Source: Fluviicola chungangensis | Lineage (GTDB): Bacteria; Bacteroidota; Bacteroidia; Flavobacteriales_D; Crocinitomicaceae | DNA: 64,000 nt | Assembly (NCBI RefSeq): GCF_007558725.1 | Contig: NZ_VLPL01000002.1 | Span: 496,001 to 560,000 of the forward strand | Direction: 5' to 3' | Shown here: piece by piece, positions 1-9,057 of the stretch | Position numbering within the stretch: position 1 is the stretch's first letter | Layout of the letters: each line of letters starts with the position of its first letter | Translations under genes and position numbers: made by a program | Notes under the pieces: model-generated | What the model was told of the DNA's origin: nothing | The model's input: the letters and a program-made list of their open reading frames with translations, nothing else | The model's database searches: none

Positions 1-1283
1 TGTGGATCTTCCATCAGTTTTTGGTGGAAAGGAATCGTTGTTTTGATACCTTCGATGATGTATTCATCCAAAGCACGTTTCATTTTAAGAATTGCTTCTT
101 CGCGTGTTTGAGCAACTACGATCAATTTTCCGATCATGGAGTCGTAGTTCGGCGGGATCGTGTAACCTGCGTAAGCATGAGTATCGATTCGCACACCGTG
201 CCCTCCCGGAGAATGGTAGCTCGTAATTTTTCCCGGAGACGGACGGAAATCAGCATACGGGTCCTCTGCATTGATACGGCACTGGATCGCGTGCATTTGC
301 GGATAGTAGTTCTTTCCGGAAATCTTTTCTCCGAAAGCAATTTTAATTTGCTCCTTGATCAAGTCGTAATTGATTACTTCTTCGGTAATCGTGTGCTCAA
401 CCTGGATACGTGTGTTCATTTCCATGAAGTAGAAATCGCGGTTTTTGTCAACCAGGAATTCTACTGTTCCAACACCTTCGTAATTTACAGCCTTCGCAGC
501 TTTAATTGCCGCCTGACCCATTCTTTCACGCAGTTCGTCAGTCATGAACGGAGAAGGAGTTTCTTCTACCAATTTCTGGTGACGGCGTTGGATGGAACAA
601 TCGCGCTCAGATAAGTGACACGCATTTCCGTATTGATCACCTGCAATCTGGATCTCAATGTGGCGTGGTTCTTCAATGTATTTCTCCATGTAGATCCCGT
701 CGTTCCCGAAAGCAGCACCTGCTTCCTGGCGCGCTGAATCCCAGGCAGCTTCCAATTCTTCTTCTTTCCAAACGATACGCATTCCTTTACCACCACCACC
801 GGCAGTTGCTTTCAGAATGATCGGGTAAACCACTTTTTTAGCAGTCTCGCGTGCATCGTCCAAATCTTTCAGCAATCCTGTTGATCCCGGAATACAAGGA
901 ACTCCGGCAGCGATCATGGTTGCTTTTGCAGTTGCTTTATCACCCATTCCGGCAATTTGTTCCGGCAATGCACCAATGAATTTGATGTTGTGTTCCTGGC
1001 AAACGCGTGAGAATTTTTCGTTCTCGGAAAGGAAACCGTATCCCGGGTGAATGGCATCTGCGTTGGTAATTTCTGCAGCTGCAATGATGTTTGCTATGGA
1101 CAAGTAAGATTTATTACTTGGGGCAGGTCCGATACAAACTGCTTCATCTGCAAAACGGACAGGTAAACTTTCTTTATCAGCAGTAGAATATACTGCAACC
1201 GTTTTGATGCCCATTTCTTTACAAGTACGAATAATACGTAAAGCAATCTCACCACGGTTGGCAATTAATATTTTTTTGAACAT
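1..1283 (-). CDS. accC: Acetyl-CoA carboxylase, biotin carboxylase subunit (partial, C-terminus off left edge)
   Basis: ATP-dependent carboxylation of biotin on AccB, the first half-reaction of malonyl-CoA formation. Reading from the ATG at 1281-1283, the protein opens with [17 protein letters not shown], the classic biotin carboxylase start, followed by [10 protein letters not shown], the ATP-grasp glycine loop [12 protein letters not shown], and [10 protein letters not shown] with the catalytic Glu/Arg region. About 427 codons are present; the family is usually about 450 residues, so only a short C-terminal piece is missing. It lies 53 bp downstream of accB on the same strand and is surely co-transcribed. 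The frame is open to the window edge. Confidence 0.97.
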   Translation of the reverse strand, partial: MFKKILIANRGEIALRIIRTCKEMGIKTVAVYSTADKESLPVRFADEAVCIGPAPSNKSYLSIANIIAAAEITNADAIHPGYGFLSENEKFSRVCQEHNIKFIGALPEQIAGMGDKATAKATMIAAGVPCIPGSTGLLKDLDDARETAKKVVYPIILKATAGGGGKGMRIVWKEEELEAAWDSARQEAGAAFGNDGIYMEKYIEEPRHIEIQIAGDQYGNACHLSERDCSIQRRHQKLVEETPSPFMTDELRERMGQAAIKAAKAVNYEGVGTVEFLVDKNRDFYFMEMNTRIQVEHTITEEVINYDLIKEQIKIAFGEKISGKNYYPQMHAIQCRINAEDPYADFRPSPGKITSYHSPGGHGVRIDTHAYAGYTIPPNYDSMIGKLIVVAQTREEAILKMKRALDEYIIEGIKTTIPFHQKLMEDP

Positions 1284-1336
1284 AAAATCATGTTTAATGA
1301 ATCACTAAGTTGTTGCGTTGCAAGACAACCCGTCTA

Positions 1337-1828
1337 TTAAGCAGGATCTACCAGGAATAACGGTTGATCGTATTCTACCGGAGAAGCATCATCAACTAAT
1401 ACTTTCACGATTTTACCGGTAAATTCAGCTTCAATTTCATTGAATAATTTCATCGCTTCGATGATACATACGGTTTCTCCTTTGTTTATGGATTGTCCAA
1501 CGCTAACGAAAGGTTCTTTATCCGGACCTGAAGAACGGTAGAATGTTCCGATCATCGGAGACTTAACCGTAATGTATTTTGAATCATCAGATGCAGCAGG
1601 TGCCGGTGCAGATTCTGCTGCCGGTGCACTTGCCGGAGCCGGTGCTGCAGCTGGAGCTGCCACCATTTGAGGAACAACCGGAGCCGCTGCTTGTACGATA
1701 ATCGGAGAATCAGATTTTTGCTTTTCTGATTTGATCGTTATTTTAAAGTCTTTTTGCTCAATTTCTACTTCCGTAACACCTGATTTTGCTACAAACTTAA
1801 TTAAGTCTTGGATTTCGTTCAGATTCAT
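1337..1828 (-). CDS. accB: Acetyl-CoA carboxylase biotin carboxyl carrier protein
   Basis: Carries biotin between the carboxylase and carboxyltransferase sites of acetyl-CoA carboxylase. The 163-residue protein has the family layout: an N-terminal helical segment beginning MNLNEIQDLIKFV, a flexible Ala/Pro-rich linker (about residues 45-80), then the biotinyl domain with the biotin-accepting Lys in CIIEAMKLFNE. The length is normal. It sits between fabH (35 bp upstream) and accC (53 bp downstream) in one fatty-acid operon. Confidence 0.98.
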   Translation of the reverse strand: MNLNEIQDLIKFVAKSGVTEVEIEQKDFKITIKSEKQKSDSPIIVQAAAPVVPQMVAAPAAAPAPASAPAAESAPAPAASDDSKYITVKSPMIGTFYRSSGPDKEPFVSVGQSINKGETVCIIEAMKLFNEIEAEFTGKIVKVLVDDASPVEYDQPLFLVDPA

Positions 1829-1863
1829 ATCAGTATAATTTAATAGTTGTTTTTTCGATTATA

Positions 1864-2853
1864 TTAAGAATTATAAGCCCATTTTAAATAAACGGCACCC
1901 CATGTAAATCCACCACCAAAAGCAGATAGGATTAAGTTGTCGCCTTTTTTCAATTGCTTTTCCCAGTCCCATAAACAAAGTGGTAAAGTCCCTGCTGTTG
2001 TATTTCCGTAGCGTTGGATGTTGATCATTACTTTCTCTTTCGGAACACCCATTCTGTCGGCAGTTGCATCGATGATGCGCAGGTTTGCCTGGTGAGGAAC
2101 CAGCCAATCTACATCAGCAGGAGTAAGGTTATTGCGTTCCATGATTTCAGCCGAAACCTCTGCCATGTTTGTTACCGCAAACTTGAAAACCTGTTTTCCT
2201 TCTTGTTTTACAAAATGTAACCGCTGATCCACTGTTTCGTGTGTAGGAGGGTTCGCTGATCCGCCTGCAGGTTGGTAAAGGTATTGCCTTCCTGATCCGT
2301 CTGACTTCAGGATTGCGTCTTGAATTCCCAGTCCTTCCGTATTTGGTTCCAATAAAACGGCTCCACCCCCATCACCAAAAATAACACAAGTCGTTCGATC
2401 TTCGTAATCCAGGATGGCACTCATTTTGTCCACGCCAATGACGATTACTTTTTTATGCTTTCCGGATTCGATGAAACTGGCCCCTGTTTGCAATCCATAA
2501 ATGAATCCCGAACACGCAGCAATCAAATCATAACCCCATGCATTCTTGAGTCCCAGTTTATCACAAACCACATTTGCCGTTGATGGAAAAGGATAATCCG
2601 GAGTGACCGTTGCCAGAATCACCAGCTCGATGTCCAACGGATCCGTATTTGTCTTTTCCAATAGTCCTTTTACAGCTGCAGCAGCGATATCTGAGCAAGC
2701 GCCTTCGCGAAGAATGCGTCGTTCTTTGATCCCGGTCCTTGTTGTAATCCATTCATCGGAAGTATCAACAATTTTAGCTAAGTCGTCATTTGTAACCACT
2801 TCCTCCGGAAGATAGCCACAAATGCCTGTTATTGCTGCGGTGATTTTACTCAT
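1864..2853 (-). CDS. fabH: 3-oxoacyl-[acyl-carrier-protein] synthase III
   Basis: Condenses acetyl-CoA with malonyl-ACP to start fatty acid elongation. The Cys-His-Asn triad is visible: Cys in [11 protein letters not shown], His in [11 protein letters not shown], Asn in [12 protein letters not shown] start it at the ATG 2851-2853 ([16 protein letters not shown]), which matches the family N-terminus and lies 1 base after the plsX stop; the longer reading to 2910 would run into plsX and adds non-homologous residues. The mature length is 329 residues, normal for FabH. Confidence 0.97.
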   Translation of the reverse strand: MSKITAAITGICGYLPEEVVTNDDLAKIVDTSDEWITTRTGIKERRILREGACSDIAAAAVKGLLEKTNTDPLDIELVILATVTPDYPFPSTANVVCDKLGLKNAWGYDLIAACSGFIYGLQTGASFIESGKHKKVIVIGVDKMSAILDYEDRTTCVIFGDGGGAVLLEPNTEGLGIQDAILKSDGSGRQYLYQPAGGSANPPTHETVDQRLHFVKQEGKQVFKFAVTNMAEVSAEIMERNNLTPADVDWLVPHQANLRIIDATADRMGVPKEKVMINIQRYGNTTAGTLPLCLWDWEKQLKKGDNLILSAFGGGFTWGAVYLKWAYNS

Positions 2854-2854
2854 T

Positions 2855-3796
2855 TTATTGATTAAAAGCTTCGTTAATGTTTTTTGTAAGATCTGATTTT
2901 GCCACCTCATAGGAGTGCAGTAGCATACTTCTTACGGCCTTATCGTTTGAGATACCGTGACCGATTATGACGTTCCCCTTCACGCCAAGGATTGGCGTTC
3001 CGCCGTAATTCTCATAATTGAAACGATCGAAGTATTCATCACGCAGCCCTCTTTTACGCATGAGTGTGTAGATTCCTTCGGCTTGCTTCAATGCAATATT
3101 ACCGGTGAATCCATCACAAACAATAATGTCTGCCACACCGGTAAACAGATCGCGACCTTCAACGTTACCAATGAAATTTATTTCATCGGATTCCGCCATC
3201 AGCTTGTGAGCAGCGATCGTCAATAAATTTCCTTTGGTTTCTTCTTCACCAATATTCAATAAACCGACTCGTGGGTTTTCTACGCCATAAACACATTTGG
3301 CGTAAAGACTTCCCAGAATGGCAAATTGGTAAAGTACATCGGGTTTGCAATCGGCATTGGCACCAACATCCAATAAAATGGAGTTTTTACCATCTACTGT
3401 TGGCAAGACGGAGGTAATACACGGACGGATGATCCCGGCAATGGTATTGATCTTATAGATCGCACCAACCAGCATTGCACCCGTATTTCCCGTACTGGCA
3501 AAGATGTCGATTTCCTTCCTGGCGAGCAGATCAAAACCGACCGCGATACTACTGTGCGGTTTGTTTGGAATTGCCCGGGTAGGATGGTCGTGCATAGTAA
3601 TGACATCAGGGGCATGAACAATGTCATATCCAGCTGAATCTTCATTCAACGCGTTTAGGCCACTCAAGATCTGATCCTGGTCGCCAATCAACACGAGACG
3701 CACGTCCTGAGGAAGTTCTTTTCTAGCAAGTACAGCACCGGCTATATTGGCCTCTGGTGCGAAATCACCGCCCAAAATATCTATTCCTATCTTCAT
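2855..3796 (-). CDS. plsX: Phosphate acyltransferase PlsX
   Basis: Converts acyl-ACP to acyl-phosphate for phosphatidic acid synthesis at the membrane. It begins [18 protein letters not shown], where Bacteroidota often have IG(I/L)D(A/I)LGGDFAP, and contains the family segments [26 protein letters not shown] and [12 protein letters not shown]. The length of 313 is normal. It sits between rpmF (32 bp upstream) and fabH (1 bp downstream), the arrangement conserved in many bacteria. Confidence 0.97.
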   Translation of the reverse strand: MKIGIDILGGDFAPEANIAGAVLARKELPQDVRLVLIGDQDQILSGLNALNEDSAGYDIVHAPDVITMHDHPTRAIPNKPHSSIAVGFDLLARKEIDIFASTGNTGAMLVGAIYKINTIAGIIRPCITSVLPTVDGKNSILLDVGANADCKPDVLYQFAILGSLYAKCVYGVENPRVGLLNIGEEETKGNLLTIAAHKLMAESDEINFIGNVEGRDLFTGVADIIVCDGFTGNIALKQAEGIYTLMRKRGLRDEYFDRFNYENYGGTPILGVKGNVIIGHGISNDKAVRSMLLHSYEVAKSDLTKNINEAFNQ

Positions 3797-3828
3797 CAGG
3801 AGGAATGTTTATTACTAAACAGCGCGAA

Positions 3829-4020
3829 TTAAATCGCTACTTCTTTCTCAGCTACTACTCTTCCTTTGTAGTACAACTTGCCTTCATGCCAGTGAGCATG
3901 GTGGAACAAATGTGGTTGTCCTGTTGTAGGACAAGTTGCAATGTTCTTCGCAATTGCTTTGTCGTGAGTTCTTCTCTTGTCACGACGTGTTGTGGACGTT
4001 CTGCGCTTTGGATGTGCCAT
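3829..4020 (-). CDS. rpmF: 50S ribosomal protein L32
   Basis: Small basic large-subunit protein; starts [19 protein letters not shown], diagnostic of bL32. The protein has 63 residues. The zinc-ribbon half is degenerate: one Cys (CPTTG) remains where the zinc form has four, and the second pair is replaced by a His-rich stretch (HLFHHAHWH), so Cys4 zinc binding is unlikely. The gene lies 21 bp downstream of DUF177, the usual partner of rpmF. Confidence 0.97.
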   Translation of the reverse strand: MAHPKRRTSTTRRDKRRTHDKAIAKNIATCPTTGQPHLFHHAHWHEGKLYYKGRVVAEKEVAI

Positions 4021-4041
4021 TTTACTTATTTATTTCAATCG

Positions 4042-4683
4042 TTAATTCAAATTTTTTAATGCAGACCATCTGGGGTCTATCGGTTTGTCGTCATCCGGGT
4101 CGTCCGAATCATCGTCGTCTCCGTCTTCTTCATCCCAATCCTCGTCGGAGTCTTCATTGTCGTCCCAATCCCGATAGCTATCGGGATCATCGTCTTCATC
4201 CCACTCGTCGTCTTCACCCGGCTGACTTGCATTCACAATGTATTTGTTATACAAATCCATTACCTCTTCGTTACATCCTCCTTCCGGATGGATTCTTCGG
4301 GCGGGTAATGAGATTACCAACAACTCATAGATCGGTGCTGAAACATCCAGTTCATAGGATTCCGGGGGAAGAATAACTAAATTCTCATCTTCAGAAACTT
4401 CTGTCCCAAATTTGTAAACAATGCGGTAATCACCGTGAATGGCTACTTCCATCGGATCGTTGCAACGATCACATGGAGTGGCAACAGTTCCTGAAAGCGA
4501 AAATTCCGCGATCATCATTGTTTCCTTCTTTTCAAATGCCAGTTCTACCAGAACATGAGCATCTTCAATCAGCGTGTTTTCAACACCTTCAAAGAACGAT
4601 TTGTCTATGTTGAACTCATAGCGATGCGTCCCTGTTTTTAATCCGACAAACTGGATTATGAACTCATTCGTAGATTTCTTCAC
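4042..4683 (-). CDS. DUF177 (YceD-like) protein with long acidic tail
   Basis: YceD/DUF177 proteins are almost always encoded just upstream of rpmF; plant and bacterial members are linked to 23S rRNA accumulation. The core has a Cys pair in TPCDRCNDPMEV and the segment VISLPARRIHPEGG. After about residue 155 there is a roughly 45-residue tail almost wholly of Asp, Glu and Trp. The longest reading starts with TTG at 4704, but a perfect TAnnTTTG promoter box (4702-4709) overlaps that codon. I therefore choose the GTG at 4681-4683 (KKSTNEFIIQFVGLK), in line with family N-termini. The tail carries a 20-bp perfect palindrome (4168-4187). Confidence 0.85.
   Translation of the reverse strand: MKKSTNEFIIQFVGLKTGTHRYEFNIDKSFFEGVENTLIEDAHVLVELAFEKKETMMIAEFSLSGTVATPCDRCNDPMEVAIHGDYRIVYKFGTEVSEDENLVILPPESYELDVSAPIYELLVISLPARRIHPEGGCNEEVMDLYNKYIVNASQPGEDDEWDEDDDPDSYRDWDDNEDSDEDWDEEDGDDDDSDDPDDDKPIDPRWSALKNLN
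4168..4187. repeat. 20-bp perfect palindrome inside DUF177 acidic tail
   Basis: The bases ATCCCGATAG/CTATCGGGAT form an uninterrupted 10+10 palindrome. It is translated in frame as part of the Asp-rich tail (PDSYRD). I found no second copy in the window by eye. Confidence 0.8.
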
Positions 4684-4701
4684 TACACAAAAATTGGAGG
4701 G

Positions 4702-4709
4702 CAAAGGTA
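4702..4709 (-). promoter_or_regulatory. Bacteroidota -7 promoter box for DUF177-rpmF-plsX-fabH-acc operon
   Basis: On the minus strand the bases read TACCTTTG, a perfect TAnnTTTG. It lies 18 nt upstream of the GTG start at 4683. No clear -33 TTG is seen at the expected spacing. The 190-bp gap to pdxA supports a separate promoter for this operon. Confidence 0.6.
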
Positions 4710-4873
4710 GAAAAAATAAACGAATAGATTCTTATAATCCAGTTAAATTTATTTTTCATGCTACACTTTGGACCTGGTTTCAGGTTTTGACACCATCAAA
4801 AGAGCTGCTGTTTTTACGCTTGTACTCGCTCTTCGCAAGCCGTACTGACTCTTCTCACAAGCTGCACGTTCCA

Positions 4874-5992
4874 TTACTCAATTTCATGCTGTCGGTCACC
4901 TCTTTTCCGGTGGTGGGCAGATTCTTGAATTTGAAGCGGATTTGCTGCGATTTCTTTTAGGAACTTCCGGGTATTGAAAATGTCAATTGCCAGGTAAATT
5001 GCGCTGCGCATCGATTGGGCATTGGCTTCATTTTTCCCTGCAATATCGAATGCTGTTCCGTGATCCGGGGAAGTTCTTACGATAGGTAATCCTGCCGTAT
5101 AATTCACTCCGTCTTCAAAAGCAAGTGCTTTAAAAGCTGCCAATCCCTGATCGTGATACATGGCTAAAACGGCATCGTACTGACTGCGGTTCGGACTGCC
5201 AAAAAATCCATCAGCGGGAAAGGGGCCGAATGCAAAAATGTCTTCGTTCCGTGCCATGTTGATTGCCGGAGTAATGGTTTCTGCTTCTTCTGTTCCCATT
5301 TTTCCATTCTCGCTGGCATGCGGATTCAAACCGAAGACGGCAATTTTCGGACGTTGAATTCCAAAATCCTTTTTCAAACTGCTGTCCAGAGCTTTGATTT
5401 TTGCCAGGATTTTTTCGCGCGTTAAGGTACCCGAAACTTCCTTCAGGGGAACATGTGTAGTAACCAATGCCACACGAAGTGAACCGCTTACCATCATCAT
5501 CAGGGCCTCATCCATTCCTGCCAGGTGCGCCAGGTATTCCGTATGGCCCGGAAATTGAAACCCTGCTTTCCCGATTGCTTCTTTGGAAATAGGGGCGGTT
5601 ACCAGCACATCGATTTTCCCCGAAGCCAGGTCTTCTGTAGCCTTTTCCAGGGAAAGGAATGCGTATTTACCACTGGCTTCAGTTCCTTTTCCCAATTCGA
5701 ACTGGACCTCTTCATTCCAGACATTGATGATATTGACCTTGCGATTGACTGCTTCGTTCGCCGTTTTGCATGTTTGGTAATTAAACTCCGGCTCATTCAT
5801 TGCTTTCTTATGAAAGGAAATGGTTTTGGACGAAGCGTAAATGATGGGTGTGCAATCCAGTAACAAGCGGTTATCCGCCAAAGCTTTGATCACCACTTCC
5901 GGCCCGATACCATTGATATCACCAATTGAAATTCCTACACGAATCGGAACTGCACGGCCTTCTTCTTTGATTTTTTCTTTCTCTTTTTCCAT
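4874..5992 (-). CDS. pdxA: 4-hydroxythreonine-4-phosphate dehydrogenase
   Basis: Oxidises 4-phosphohydroxy-threonine in the DXP-independent branch of pyridoxal-phosphate synthesis. Family motifs: ISIGDINGIGPEVV near the N-terminus, FPGHTEYLA and MYHDQGLAAFK with metal-binding His, and RTSPDHGTAFDIAG. The protein has 372 residues against about 330 for the family. The extra length is a charged N-terminal lead (MEKEKEKIKEEG) and a basic C-terminal tail after FLKEIA. The ATG lies 1 base after the pepA stop, so the two genes form an operon. Confidence 0.95.
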   Translation of the reverse strand: MEKEKEKIKEEGRAVPIRVGISIGDINGIGPEVVIKALADNRLLLDCTPIIYASSKTISFHKKAMNEPEFNYQTCKTANEAVNRKVNIINVWNEEVQFELGKGTEASGKYAFLSLEKATEDLASGKIDVLVTAPISKEAIGKAGFQFPGHTEYLAHLAGMDEALMMMVSGSLRVALVTTHVPLKEVSGTLTREKILAKIKALDSSLKKDFGIQRPKIAVFGLNPHASENGKMGTEEAETITPAINMARNEDIFAFGPFPADGFFGSPNRSQYDAVLAMYHDQGLAAFKALAFEDGVNYTAGLPIVRTSPDHGTAFDIAGKNEANAQSMRSAIYLAIDIFNTRKFLKEIAANPLQIQESAHHRKRGDRQHEIE

Positions 5993-5993
5993 C

Positions 5994-7391
5994 TTATGAA
6001 AGGCGTTTTAAGAAGTTGATCATTAAGCGAATTCCGGTTCCGGTTCCTCCAAATCCCCTGTAGTCCTGAGGTTTGTCAAGGAAGGCCGGTCCGGCAATGT
6101 CCATATGGATATACGGTGCTTTTACGAAATGCTCAAGGAATTTTCCTGCTGTAATCATTCCTGCATAGCCGTTTCCGACATTATTCAAATCCGCAATTTT
6201 GGATTTCATATCGTCGTAGTAGTCGTCCCAAAATGGAAACTCAACCAGGCGTTCATATGTTTCCATACCTGCTTCGTTCAGCATATTGAAATATTTTCTA
6301 TCGGCATTTCCCATCATAATGGATGCACGTGTACCGATTGCCCTGGCAGCAGCTCCTGTTAAGGTGGCAGCATCGATAACCAGTTCGGGTTTGTATTTAT
6401 CTGAATAAGCCAAAGCGTCTGCCAGGATCATTCTTCCTTCCGCGTCGGTGTTAAGTACCTCCACGGTGGTACCGTCGTACATCGTAATGATGTCACCCGG
6501 CGTATATGCATTCAATCCCGGTCGGTTGTCCGTAGCAGGAATCAATCCGATCAAGTGAATAGGAAGTTCCATCATCGCGGCAGCATAAATGGTTCCTGCC
6601 ATCATCGCTGCTCCTGCCATATCGGATTTCATGGCATCCATTGATCCGGCTGTTGGTTTCAAACTCAAACCTCCCGTATCGTAAACAACTCCTTTTCCAA
6701 CCAGGACGATGGGATTTTTGTTGCTCGCTTTTTTGGGTTTGTATTCCATGATGGTGAATGTAGGAGGATCAACAGAGCCTTTGTTTACAGCTAATAATCC
6801 ACCCATTTTCAGTGCTTCAATCTTCGATTTTTCGAGGATGGTTACTGAGAACTTTGCTTCTTTTCCTTTGGCTTCAATTGCTTCGGCAAGTTGCGTGGCA
6901 TTTAACCCTGAAACCGGTTCATTAACCAGGTCACGGGCCCAGAAAACAGCTTTTAGGCTAGCAGCGAGCTCTTCAATTGCCGAGGTCGTGATTTTTGCTG
7001 AAAAATCAATAGTTTCCAGGGCGAATTTTTCCTTGTCTGCTTCTTTTCTGTATTTCAGGTACTGGTAACAGGAGAGTGCAAATCCTTCTGCAAGAAGCAG
7101 GCTGTTTGATTTTCCTCCATCGATGAAAACGCTTTTGACTTCTTTGGGTAAAACTCCGCGGAGTTTGTGTCCCATGATGCGCATTTTTTCATCGGTTGCC
7201 TGGTCTTTGATAAAGACGAAGTGTTTTCCTTTCAGGGGTACGTGTAAAAATTGGAGATCAGCATTTTTGTGAAAGATTTCCAGTTCTTCTGCCACCACCT
7301 TAGGAAGCTTGGTTTGCGTTTCCATTTTTTTCCCAACAAGGACAACGAGGCCTTCTTGTTGGTCGAACGCAGCGGATGTATTCAAATTCAT
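5994..7391 (-). CDS. pepA: Leucyl aminopeptidase (M17 family)
   Basis: Two-metal cytosolic aminopeptidase. It shows the M17 signature NTDAEGRMILADALAY, the metal-binding segment GKGVVYDTGGLSLKP and KSDMAGAAMMAG. The ATG at 7389-7391 (MNLNTSAAF) is preferred over an in-frame TTG at 7400. A near-consensus -7 box (TATCTTTA, minus strand, 7414-7421) lies 22 nt upstream. The 465-residue length is normal. It is the first gene of a pepA-pdxA unit. Confidence 0.94.
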   Translation of the reverse strand: MNLNTSAAFDQQEGLVVLVGKKMETQTKLPKVVAEELEIFHKNADLQFLHVPLKGKHFVFIKDQATDEKMRIMGHKLRGVLPKEVKSVFIDGGKSNSLLLAEGFALSCYQYLKYRKEADKEKFALETIDFSAKITTSAIEELAASLKAVFWARDLVNEPVSGLNATQLAEAIEAKGKEAKFSVTILEKSKIEALKMGGLLAVNKGSVDPPTFTIMEYKPKKASNKNPIVLVGKGVVYDTGGLSLKPTAGSMDAMKSDMAGAAMMAGTIYAAAMMELPIHLIGLIPATDNRPGLNAYTPGDIITMYDGTTVEVLNTDAEGRMILADALAYSDKYKPELVIDAATLTGAAARAIGTRASIMMGNADRKYFNMLNEAGMETYERLVEFPFWDDYYDDMKSKIADLNNVGNGYAGMITAGKFLEHFVKAPYIHMDIAGPAFLDKPQDYRGFGGTGTGIRLMINFLKRLS

Positions 7392-7426
7392 AACAATCAA
7401 ATTATGTGAATTGTAAAGATAGGATT

Positions 7427-7457
7427 AATTGAAAATGTAAAATTGAGAATTGAAAAG
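7427..7457 (-). repeat. Dispersed intergenic repeat, copy A
   Basis: Read on the minus strand this 31-bp stretch matches the 31 bp at 52432-52462 at 29 positions (consensus starts CTTTTCAATTCTCAATT and ends CATTTTCAATT). It lies between the DUF4349 gene and pepA. Its first 10 bases also pair with 7459-7468 to form a 10-bp stem with a one-base centre. Confidence 0.75.
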
Positions 7458-7501
7458 TCTTTTCAATTTAGTTGACTCTTAGTATCACTTTTCGACCGGA
7501 T

Positions 7502-8374
7502 TTAGTTTTTTGGATTTTTTAGTTTTCTATAGCCATAGATTCCTGCCGGAACAAGAATAACAAGTAACGGCCAAATGGAAAGCAATCCCAGAAAAAGAAC
7601 AACGATGCCGGTCCACCCTTTTGCAAGCGCGTTTTTTGCTTTTTCCCAAAATCCGGGTTCTTCTGATGGAGTAACGTGGTGACTGAGGGGTTTGTATAAT
7701 TCAATGTCGAGGGTACTGTAGCCAACTTGATCATCCAAAAAACTGAGTCTTGCTTCCTGGCTTTCAATTTCCTCGATCAGTTCCCGGATCTGCTCCTGGA
7801 TCTGCAATAGTTCTTCCATATTTTTAGCCTTTGTCAGGAATGCTTCATATCTTGCCAAATAGGCTCTCTTGCTTTTTAGTCTTGTTTCAAGGTCGATATA
7901 TTCTCCACTGACGTCATCGGTTTGGATGTTTTTGGATACGATTTCATCATTGCCATTATGAATAGCCTGAAGCATTCGGTCGAAATTTTTTGCAGGAACG
8001 CGGACTGTCAATGAGTAACGGTATTCATAACCTGATTTGCTGAATTGTTCGTTGTCGTAATATCCGTCCAACGATTGGATTGCCCTGTCCAGATGGGCTT
8101 TACTTTTTTCAATGTGTCCGGACTCTAAAACCAGGTTTCCGGTTTTAATTAGTTTCTTTTTTGCGCGCGAATCGGTCGTTTTCTCTTTGTCCTTTTCATT
8201 GAGAGAAGCTGTAGATTTGAAGCCGGAACTCTGATCTTCGGATTCAATGTTGGCAGAAACACTTCCCGGTTCGGGTGAATTTTTCAATTCCGGGTTCTGA
8301 GAACAGGAAAAAACAGTCAGTGTAATAGCGAATAATCCTGTAATGGATAGATATGGATTGATTGACTTTTTCAT
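7502..8374 (-). CDS. DUF4349 lipoprotein with C-terminal membrane segment
   Basis: The start MKKSINPYLSITGLF plus lipobox TVFSCS predict an outer- or inner-membrane lipoprotein. Residues about 80-245 have the DUF4349 pattern: GNLVLES, YRYSLTVRVPAKNFD, and a coiled coil (MEELLQIQEQIRELIEEIE) leading to LDDQVGYSTLDIEL. A hydrophobic helix near the C-terminus (GIVVLFLGLLSIWPLLVIL) ends in a basic tail. The function of DUF4349 is unknown; members are often near regulators of envelope stress. It lies 68 bp downstream of a MarR gene on the same strand. Confidence 0.88.
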   Translation of the reverse strand: MKKSINPYLSITGLFAITLTVFSCSQNPELKNSPEPGSVSANIESEDQSSGFKSTASLNEKDKEKTTDSRAKKKLIKTGNLVLESGHIEKSKAHLDRAIQSLDGYYDNEQFSKSGYEYRYSLTVRVPAKNFDRMLQAIHNGNDEIVSKNIQTDDVSGEYIDLETRLKSKRAYLARYEAFLTKAKNMEELLQIQEQIRELIEEIESQEARLSFLDDQVGYSTLDIELYKPLSHHVTPSEEPGFWEKAKNALAKGWTGIVVLFLGLLSIWPLLVILVPAGIYGYRKLKNPKN

Positions 8375-8384
8375 TTTCAGGTTT

Positions 8385-8414
8385 TTAGTAATGTATTATA
8401 CAAACGATTACTAA
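8385..8414. promoter_or_regulatory. Inverted repeat upstream of DUF4349 gene, possible MarR operator
   Basis: TTAGTAAT (8385-8392) and ATTACTAA (8407-8414) are perfect 8-bp inverted arms separated by 14 bp, 11 bp upstream of the lipoprotein start. That MarR encoded next door binds here is inference. A weaker inverted pair (AGTTA 8941-8945, TAACT 8953-8957) lies upstream of the marR gene. Confidence 0.35.
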
Positions 8415-8442
8415 TAAGGTTCAGGTTGGGTAGAAAAGAGAT

Positions 8443-8901
8443 CTAGTGCAACTTCGAAACCTGCCTGCCAATGTTTTTCAGCATGGTGATGGTCTTGTTC
8501 AGGTTTTGAATATCTACTTCCTTCAAAAAGTTCGCGTAAAATTCCTCAAACATTTTGTTGTAGGAACGACACAGACTTTTTCCTTTATCAGTTAAAGAAA
8601 TAATGTTATTTCTTCTGTCGGAAGGATCTTCCTGTCTTAATAATAGCCCTTTTATGGACAGTTTGTGGATAATGGGTGTCAGGTTAGCTTTGTTTTTGCG
8701 GACCCGGTCTGCAATTTCTTTTTGGTTGATCTGAGCACTTCGGGAAAGAAGCATCAATACTTCCAGCATCTCAACTGTAATTCCCAGCTCATTGTTTTTC
8801 AATTGCTTTTTAAAATAGGCCTGGATGATAAACCGCATGTCCTTGATGGAATCAATTAATTCCACCAGTTTAGCCATGTTTGTATTTTCAATTTCGATCA
8901 T
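8443..8901 (-). CDS. MarR-family transcriptional regulator
   Basis: A 152-residue winged-helix repressor. The helix-turn-helix and wing region is visible as INQKEIADRVRKNKANLTPIIHKL, then GLLLRQEDPSDRRNNIISLTDKG, the usual MarR wing with the conserved D-x-R-D/R pattern. It starts MIEIENTNMAKLVEL; an internal Met at residue 9 is a possible alternative. The ligand and target are unknown; the adjacent DUF4349 lipoprotein is the likeliest target. Confidence 0.92.
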   Translation of the reverse strand: MIEIENTNMAKLVELIDSIKDMRFIIQAYFKKQLKNNELGITVEMLEVLMLLSRSAQINQKEIADRVRKNKANLTPIIHKLSIKGLLLRQEDPSDRRNNIISLTDKGKSLCRSYNKMFEEFYANFLKEVDIQNLNKTITMLKNIGRQVSKLH

Positions 8902-9057
8902 TACTTTTAGTTAAGTCAAAAGCAAGTTACAAACAAATACAGTTATCCAAAGTAACTAATACCTGGGGAATTACTGAAGTGTATAACTTATTTAGCGATC
9001 GGTTATCAAAGGGTAAGTAATTCACCTCTTGACACTTAGTTAATATTGGAAATTACC

